Positions 7,716 to 11,978 of a DNA stretch of 11,978 nucleotides are shown in pieces; positions within the stretch are counted from its first letter, which is position 1, and each line of letters opens with the position of its first letter. Source of the stretch: Bacteroidota bacterium. GTDB taxonomy: Bacteria; Bacteroidota; Kryptoniia; Kryptoniales; JAKASW01. The stretch covers positions 1 to 11,978 of the forward strand of contig JAJYOS010000098.1 of assembly GCA_021796055.1 (NCBI GenBank), given 5' to 3'. The notes beneath the pieces were generated by a model, which ran no database searches, was not told the DNA's origin, and saw only the letters and a list, made by a program, of their open reading frames with translations. The position numbers and the translations under genes were made by a program.

Positions 7716-9095
7716 ATGTACCCAAACTTGAAAAGACTACTCATCAAGTTCTCTTTATTCTTAGTTGCAATGTTCCCAGCCTACTCAGCTATTGCGAAAG
7801 CGAAAGAGCCGGAGGTGATGAAGGGACTTGAGACTAACAAGAAGGTCATCATAGCCGAAATGAAACAGCAGTTGAAGGAAGAGTTGGAGCACTTCGGCGC
7901 GCCGACGATCGACCATAAATACGGCGGCTATTTCACCGACATGAATTACAAATGGCAGCTTAAAGGGCCGCAGAATAAAATGATCGTCACGCAGGCGCGG
8001 CTTGTCTGGGCCAATGCGCACGCCTCAATGTATTATCACCAGAAAGAACCGTACTTCAAGTATGCCGCGCATGGCTTAAAATTTCTCAAGAACGTTATGT
8101 GGGACAAGAAGTACGGGGGCTTCTTTGATATCGTGAGCAGAGAGGGGAAGCCGCTCGGACGGAACGGGAATTACGTCAAGACCGCTTACGGAAACGCTTT
8201 CGCGATTTACGGCCTGGCCGGTTACTACAAGGCGTTCGGAGATACTTCGGCGCTGAACCTCGCCGTGAGGACGTATAGATGGATGGACGAGCACAGCTAT
8301 GACCCAAAGTATGGCGGTTACTTCCAGTACATGTCAAGGCAAGGTGTCCCCTATAAGAACGGTTTTCACGGCACGCCTCCTAAGGATCAGAATTCCATGA
8401 TACATATAATGGAGGCGTTCACCGAGTTGTATCAGGTGTGGCCCAATCCGGAACTGCGCGTGCGCCTCGACTCTCTGTTCCATGATGTAAGGGATATAGC
8501 GATCGGAAATCATCCATGGCTGACACTCTTCTTCCAGCGGAACTGGACCCCGATCTCGTACCGCGATTCGAACAATTATCTCAGGACCGAGCATTTTGAA
8601 GAGGACCATATCTCGTTCGGACATAATGTCGAAACCGCATGGCTCCTTCTCCAGACATCGAAGGCGCTCGGCCTGAAGGACGAAGCGAAGACGCTGAAGA
8701 TCGCGAAGTGGATGGACGATTTCGCGCTTGAAAACGGATGGGACAAGACACTTGGAGGGATATACGACGGCGGATACATTTTCCAGGGAGAGCATCATGT
8801 AACCATCATTATGCCGACGAAGCAGTGGTGGAGCCAGGTGGAAGCTCTGAATTCATTCCTGATGATGTCCGAACTGTATCCTCACGACAAGATGGATTAT
8901 TACATGAAGTTTTGTGAGCAATGGAACTACGTAAAGAAATATCTGCTCGATCACAAATACGGCGGCTGGTATTGGGGCGGCATCGACAAAGCTCCGCAGA
9001 ATATAAAAGGGCCTAAGGCCACCATCTGGAAAGTGGATTATCACACGACTCGAGGTCTCATAAACTGTATCCGAAGATTGGAAGGAAAGCTTTGA
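7716..9095 (+). CDS. Exported N-acylglucosamine 2-epimerase family protein (cellobiose/mannobiose 2-epimerase-like)
   Basis: AAGGGAG lies 5 nt before the ATG. The N-terminus is a clear Sec signal peptide: basic NLKRLLIK, hydrophobic core at residues 12-20, and AIA before Lys28. The mature part of about 430 residues is an alpha/alpha-barrel of the AGE family. Family hallmarks are visible: QAR (Arg95), HIMEA (His230), FGHN (His303), WWSQVE (Trp371, Trp372, Glu376) and DYHTTRG (His443). Characterised cellobiose 2-epimerases use such histidines to move a proton at C2 of the reducing-end sugar, converting glucose to mannose residues and back. Repeated YGGYF/YGGFF/YGGWY loops line the barrel. The substrate is probably a beta-linked disaccharide such as mannobiose or cellobiose, by inference from context. 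Export is unusual, because characterised family members are mostly cytoplasmic. An alternative ATG at 7818 would remove the signal peptide, but its GGAGG is only 2 nt away. A paralogue starts 15 nt downstream. Confidence 0.88.
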   Translation: MYPNLKRLLIKFSLFLVAMFPAYSAIAKAKEPEVMKGLETNKKVIIAEMKQQLKEELEHFGAPTIDHKYGGYFTDMNYKWQLKGPQNKMIVTQARLVWANAHASMYYHQKEPYFKYAAHGLKFLKNVMWDKKYGGFFDIVSREGKPLGRNGNYVKTAYGNAFAIYGLAGYYKAFGDTSALNLAVRTYRWMDEHSYDPKYGGYFQYMSRQGVPYKNGFHGTPPKDQNSMIHIMEAFTELYQVWPNPELRVRLDSLFHDVRDIAIGNHPWLTLFFQRNWTPISYRDSNNYLRTEHFEEDHISFGHNVETAWLLLQTSKALGLKDEAKTLKIAKWMDDFALENGWDKTLGGIYDGGYIFQGEHHVTIIMPTKQWWSQVEALNSFLMMSELYPHDKMDYYMKFCEQWNYVKKYLLDHKYGGWYWGGIDKAPQNIKGPKATIWKVDYHTTRGLINCIRRLEGKL

Positions 9096-9110
9096 AGAAG
9101 GGATTCGCAC

Positions 9111-10526
9111 ATGCCATTTGAAGAAACTAAGCGGGCCGAGATCAAAGACGGCAAGAAAATCTTCGAACAGATTTCTTCATACATAGGGAAGGATCTTCTT
9201 GACAGGTGGTATCCTCTGGCCGTTGACAAGGAACACGGCGGGTACTTCACCGACATTTCTTGCGACTGGAAGATCCTCCCCGTGCAACATAAGATGATCG
9301 TCACACAGGCCAGGTATGTCTGGACCGCGTCGAAAGCCGCCCTCATGTTCGGGAGCGATGCATATGCCGATGCCGCGAAACACGGCTACGATTTCCTGAG
9401 AAACTTCATGTGGGACCAGAAGAACGGAGGATTCTACCAGATGCGAGACTATCGCGGGCAAGTGTGCGATTTCCTCGGGTTCTTCGACGAGAAAAGGACA
9501 TACGGCAATGCCTTTGCCGTCTATGGCCTCGCGGCCCTGTATGAGTTGACACATGACTGGAAGGTCCTTGATTTCGCCCGCGAGGGGTTCAAATGGATAG
9601 AAGATCATGCCTGTGACCGGAAGCAGAAGGGGTACTTCCAATTCCTGGCACCCGATGGAACTCCATTCAACGCCTCGAGCAGCTACAAGACAAAGGCCTA
9701 CGACGACGTAGAGCTCGGTTACAAAGATCAGAATTCGTCGATACACCTACTCGAAGCGTACACCGAGCTGTACAAAGTCTGGCCGGATTCGCAGTTAAAG
9801 CAGAAGCTAACCGACCTTCTTGCCCTCATCCGGGACGTCATAACTACGAAGAAGGGGCACATGAATCTCTTTTTCCACAACGATTGGACGCCGCTCTCGT
9901 TCAGGGATGTGCCGAAGGAAATCCGTGAAAAGAACTACAGGCTCGACCATGTCTCTTTCGGACACGACTACGAAACCGGGTTCCTTATGCTGGAGGCGTC
10001 GCATGTTCTCGGCTTGAAGGATGATACCGCGACCCTCTCTACCGCGAAGCGGATGGTGGACCATGCCATCGAAAACGGTTGGGACAAGGAGAACGGCGGT
10101 TTCTTCGACGCTGGCTACTACTTCGCCGGCGATGCCAGGTGTACCATAATACAGTCGACGAAGAATTGGTGGGCCCAGGCCGAGGCGCTGAACGTGCTCC
10201 TCCTCATGGCGAGGATTTTCCCGGATAACAAAGTCTACCCTGAGTATTTCTCCAGGCAATGGCAATATGTAGATAGGTACCTTCTCGATCACGAGAATGG
10301 TGATTGGTTCGAGGGAGGTCTTGACAAGGAACCGCACTTCAAGACCGGCCCTAAAGGTCACATCTGGAAATGCAACTATCATACTGGTCGGGCGATGATG
10401 AATTGCATGAAGATGCTCGCGGAAGACGGTTTCGCTCTAACGAAAGAAGGGAAGTTCAGGAAGCTGAAAGAAGATTCCGATGAGTTCATATCTCACTGGC
10501 AGAACACGGCCAGGAAGATCGCCTGA
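9111..10526 (+). CDS. Cytoplasmic N-acylglucosamine 2-epimerase family protein, tandem paralogue
   Basis: AAGGGA at 9098-9103 lies 7 nt before the ATG, and only 15 nt separate this gene from the preceding stop, so the two are almost certainly cotranscribed. The 471-residue product has no signal peptide. It aligns along its length with its neighbour (GGYFTD, KMIVTQAR, KDQNS, GWDK, GPK), which points to an old tandem duplication. Key residues are kept: Arg68 (QAR), His212 (IHLLEA), His285 (FGHD), Trp353, Trp354 and Glu358 (WWAQAE), and His424 (YHTGR). The FGHN of the neighbour is FGHD here. A charged tail of about 37 residues after the last barrel helix (from about residue 437) is absent from the neighbour. 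The likely role is 2-epimerisation of the reducing end of imported beta-disaccharides. N-acylglucosamine or monosaccharide epimerase activity cannot be excluded. Confidence 0.87.
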   Translation: MPFEETKRAEIKDGKKIFEQISSYIGKDLLDRWYPLAVDKEHGGYFTDISCDWKILPVQHKMIVTQARYVWTASKAALMFGSDAYADAAKHGYDFLRNFMWDQKNGGFYQMRDYRGQVCDFLGFFDEKRTYGNAFAVYGLAALYELTHDWKVLDFAREGFKWIEDHACDRKQKGYFQFLAPDGTPFNASSSYKTKAYDDVELGYKDQNSSIHLLEAYTELYKVWPDSQLKQKLTDLLALIRDVITTKKGHMNLFFHNDWTPLSFRDVPKEIREKNYRLDHVSFGHDYETGFLMLEASHVLGLKDDTATLSTAKRMVDHAIENGWDKENGGFFDAGYYFAGDARCTIIQSTKNWWAQAEALNVLLLMARIFPDNKVYPEYFSRQWQYVDRYLLDHENGDWFEGGLDKEPHFKTGPKGHIWKCNYHTGRAMMNCMKMLAEDGFALTKEGKFRKLKEDSDEFISHWQNTARKIA

Positions 10527-10550
10527 TCTTTGCGTCCGACAGCAAGATCA
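10515..10550 (+). repeat. Alternating AAGATC/GATCTT inverted repeats at the epimerase stop codon
   Basis: AAGATC (10515-10520), GATCTT (10525-10530) and AAGATC (10544-10549) form two mutually exclusive hairpins. The first has a 6-bp stem and a 4-nt loop. The second pairs TGATCTT at 10524-10530 with AAGATCA at 10544-10550, extended by two G-C pairs after a 1-nt bulge. The stop codon TGA at 10524-10526 lies inside the structure. There is no downstream T-run, so a classical terminator is unlikely. It could be a transcript-end processing or pausing element, or chance. Confidence 0.35.
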
Positions 10551-10671
10551 TCCGGTGCGGACACGGTTTTCCACGCCTCCGGTCGTCCCTTTATAGCGGG
10601 TGGCCGAAGGCTTTCCATCGCTTAAAACGCGCCGACAAGTTCTGTCTAAATAACAATCCTCTGGAGAAGTA

Positions 10672-11978
10672 ATGAAGAGACTACCTTTACTGCTGCTGCC
10701 GCTCCTCAGTCTGTTCCTCGTTCAGTGCGCAAGCGAAAGCAAATTCGAAAATTACGTAACGGCTAAGAAAGACAAGCTGATGGAGGGGAACAAGGTCTTG
10801 CGTTTTGTCTCCTACGACATTCCGAACCTCACTTACGTTGAAGACTATGATGCCTTCACCGCGCAAAGCCCATGGAGACTCCCCGACTCGTATGAAATCA
10901 GAGACGCGCTCAGGACAATTAAGATGGATGGCGGAAAGGTCGCCCGCATCTACACTTTTTCGGTGAAGCAGGCGGGGATGTCCAATCATATTATCCGCGC
11001 CGTGGAAGGGCCAGGCCAGTTCAACGAGAAAGCCTTCAGGACTTTCGACAAGGTCCTTCAAATCGCAAACCGGGAAGGAGTGAGGCTCATAGTTCCGCTC
11101 GTTGACAATTGGTGGTGGTGGGGTGGAGCAGGCGCGTACGCCGCGTTTCGCGGAAAGGAACAAAAGGCTTTCTGGACCGATCCGCAGATTATACACGATT
11201 TTGAGAAGACCATCAAATTTGTCCTCAACCGAAAGAACAGTTACACCGGCGTGAAATACAAGGACGACAAGGGCATCTTAGGTTGGGAGACCGGAAACGA
11301 GCTTCAGGCGCCTCAATCTTGGCAGGATACAATTGCCGCCTATATTCGAAGCATCGATAAAAATCATCTGATAATTGAATGCACTAACAACAAACTCCTT
11401 ACTGAAAGGGAAGTGGCAGACACCAACTTCGATGTATTGACAACTCACTTCTATACTGATTTAAAGACGGCAGTCCGCGACGTGAAGCTGGACAGGGAGA
11501 TGACAAAAGGGAAGAAGCCTTACTACGTCGGCGAGTTTGGCCTGCGTAATCCGCGCAACACAAAAGCCTTCCTCGACACGGTCATAAACAATGGGATCTC
11601 AGGAATAATGATATGGAGTCTGAGGTTTCATTCGAGGGACGGCGGATTTTATCAGCACGGTTTAGCATATCACTTCCCGGGCTTCGCGAGCGATTCCTCC
11701 ATCGACGGGAAACAAATCGTCGGCTGGATGAGAGAGGCGGCCTACAAGATTAACGGCAAACCCGAACCGCCTCTCCCGATTCCGGACCCGCCTCACATGC
11801 TTGACATCAATAACGTTTACGAAATTTCCTGGCAGGGTTCGGTCGGCGCGACTTCGTACAAAATCCAGAGAAGAATCGATAGGTCGAAAAGCTGGAAGAC
11901 AATCGCGGACAGCGTCAGTGACGCGAATGTTGTCTTCAGGCCGCTATTCGACGATACCACGGCTCAGCTGGGCGATAG
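10672..11978 (+). CDS. GH5-type glycoside hydrolase lipoprotein (beta-mannanase-like) with FnIII-like tail, 3' truncated
   Basis: The frame opens at ATG 10672, with GGAG at 10663-10666, and stays open to the window end, showing 435 residues. The N-terminus (KRLPLLLLPLLSLFL then VQC) looks like a lipoprotein signal with Cys19 as the lipidated residue; Gln at -1 is atypical. Residues ~35-355 form a GH-A clan barrel: WETGNE places the acid/base at Glu210, THFY gives His259, and VGEFG places the nucleophile at Glu288. IWSLRFHSRDGG (from about residue 317) fits the last barrel strand. These motifs resemble GH5 subfamily 7 endo-beta-1,4-mannanases, so hydrolysis of mannan or glucomannan is likely but not proven. 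After a Pro-rich linker (residues ~364-375) a fibronectin-III-like segment begins (EISWQG, ATSYKIQRR). The start lies 145 nt after the epimerase pair. Outer-membrane or periplasmic anchoring is expected. Confidence 0.82.
   Translation, partial: MKRLPLLLLPLLSLFLVQCASESKFENYVTAKKDKLMEGNKVLRFVSYDIPNLTYVEDYDAFTAQSPWRLPDSYEIRDALRTIKMDGGKVARIYTFSVKQAGMSNHIIRAVEGPGQFNEKAFRTFDKVLQIANREGVRLIVPLVDNWWWWGGAGAYAAFRGKEQKAFWTDPQIIHDFEKTIKFVLNRKNSYTGVKYKDDKGILGWETGNELQAPQSWQDTIAAYIRSIDKNHLIIECTNNKLLTEREVADTNFDVLTTHFYTDLKTAVRDVKLDREMTKGKKPYYVGEFGLRNPRNTKAFLDTVINNGISGIMIWSLRFHSRDGGFYQHGLAYHFPGFASDSSIDGKQIVGWMREAAYKINGKPEPPLPIPDPPHMLDINNVYEISWQGSVGATSYKIQRRIDRSKSWKTIADSVSDANVVFRPLFDDTTAQLGD

Noticed and set aside
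7811..7820. Alternative start ATG at 7818 giving a signal-less epimerase
   Set aside because: The GGAGG is only 2 nt from the ATG, whereas the upstream ATG has a well-spaced site and is followed by a coherent signal peptide.
9177..10382. Two minus-strand open frames of about 190 codons each
   Set aside because: They mirror the second epimerase gene, whose family motifs are clear, and have no protein-like features of their own.
10687..11196. Minus-strand open frame of 169 codons
   Set aside because: It is antisense to the lipoprotein GH5-type gene, which has a signal, catalytic motifs and a Shine-Dalgarno site.

Overview
All seven genes lie on the plus strand, and both outer genes are cut by the window edges. 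The base composition is moderate to slightly GC-rich. Most starts are preceded by clear purine-rich Shine-Dalgarno sites. The gene set (exported glycoside hydrolases, a TolB-like beta-propeller protein, N-acylglucosamine 2-epimerase-family proteins, and a lipoprotein GH5-type enzyme with a fibronectin-III-like tail) suits a Gram-negative polysaccharide degrader. An FCB-group lineage such as Ignavibacteriota or another Bacteroidota relative is plausible. That placement is inference: no marker gene is present, and the good Shine-Dalgarno sites fit less well with classical Bacteroidia.

Layout. Positions 1-1743 hold the 3' part of a TIM-barrel glycoside hydrolase resembling GH5/GH42-type enzymes, with a glutamine-amidotransferase-like domain after the barrel. 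A 367-nt gap follows, with a modest inverted repeat. Positions 2111-4660 encode an exported GH9 enzyme with a large extra N-terminal domain. Positions 4724-6259 hold a concanavalin-like domain joined to a six-bladed TolB-type propeller, interrupted by one in-frame TGA. Positions 6386-7372 encode an extended SDR (NAD-dependent epimerase/dehydratase family). A 343-nt gap carries a 9-bp-arm palindrome and a TTGACA promoter candidate. Two tandem epimerase paralogues follow, at 7716-9095 (with a signal peptide) and 9111-10526 (without one). The window ends inside a GH5-type, mannanase-like lipoprotein gene that starts at 10672.

How the genes may work together. The set looks like part of a beta-glycan utilisation locus, possibly for beta-mannan or glucomannan. 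Surface or periplasmic GH5- and GH9-type enzymes would cut the polymer. 2-epimerases of the cellobiose/mannobiose 2-epimerase type would interconvert reducing-end glucose and mannose in the released disaccharides. The most interesting feature is that one epimerase appears to be exported while its neighbour appears to be cytoplasmic, so epimerisation could occur on both sides of the inner membrane. Substrate assignments are inferred from families and neighbours; the sequence alone does not prove them. No RNA gene, CRISPR array, insertion sequence or convincing intrinsic terminator was found.
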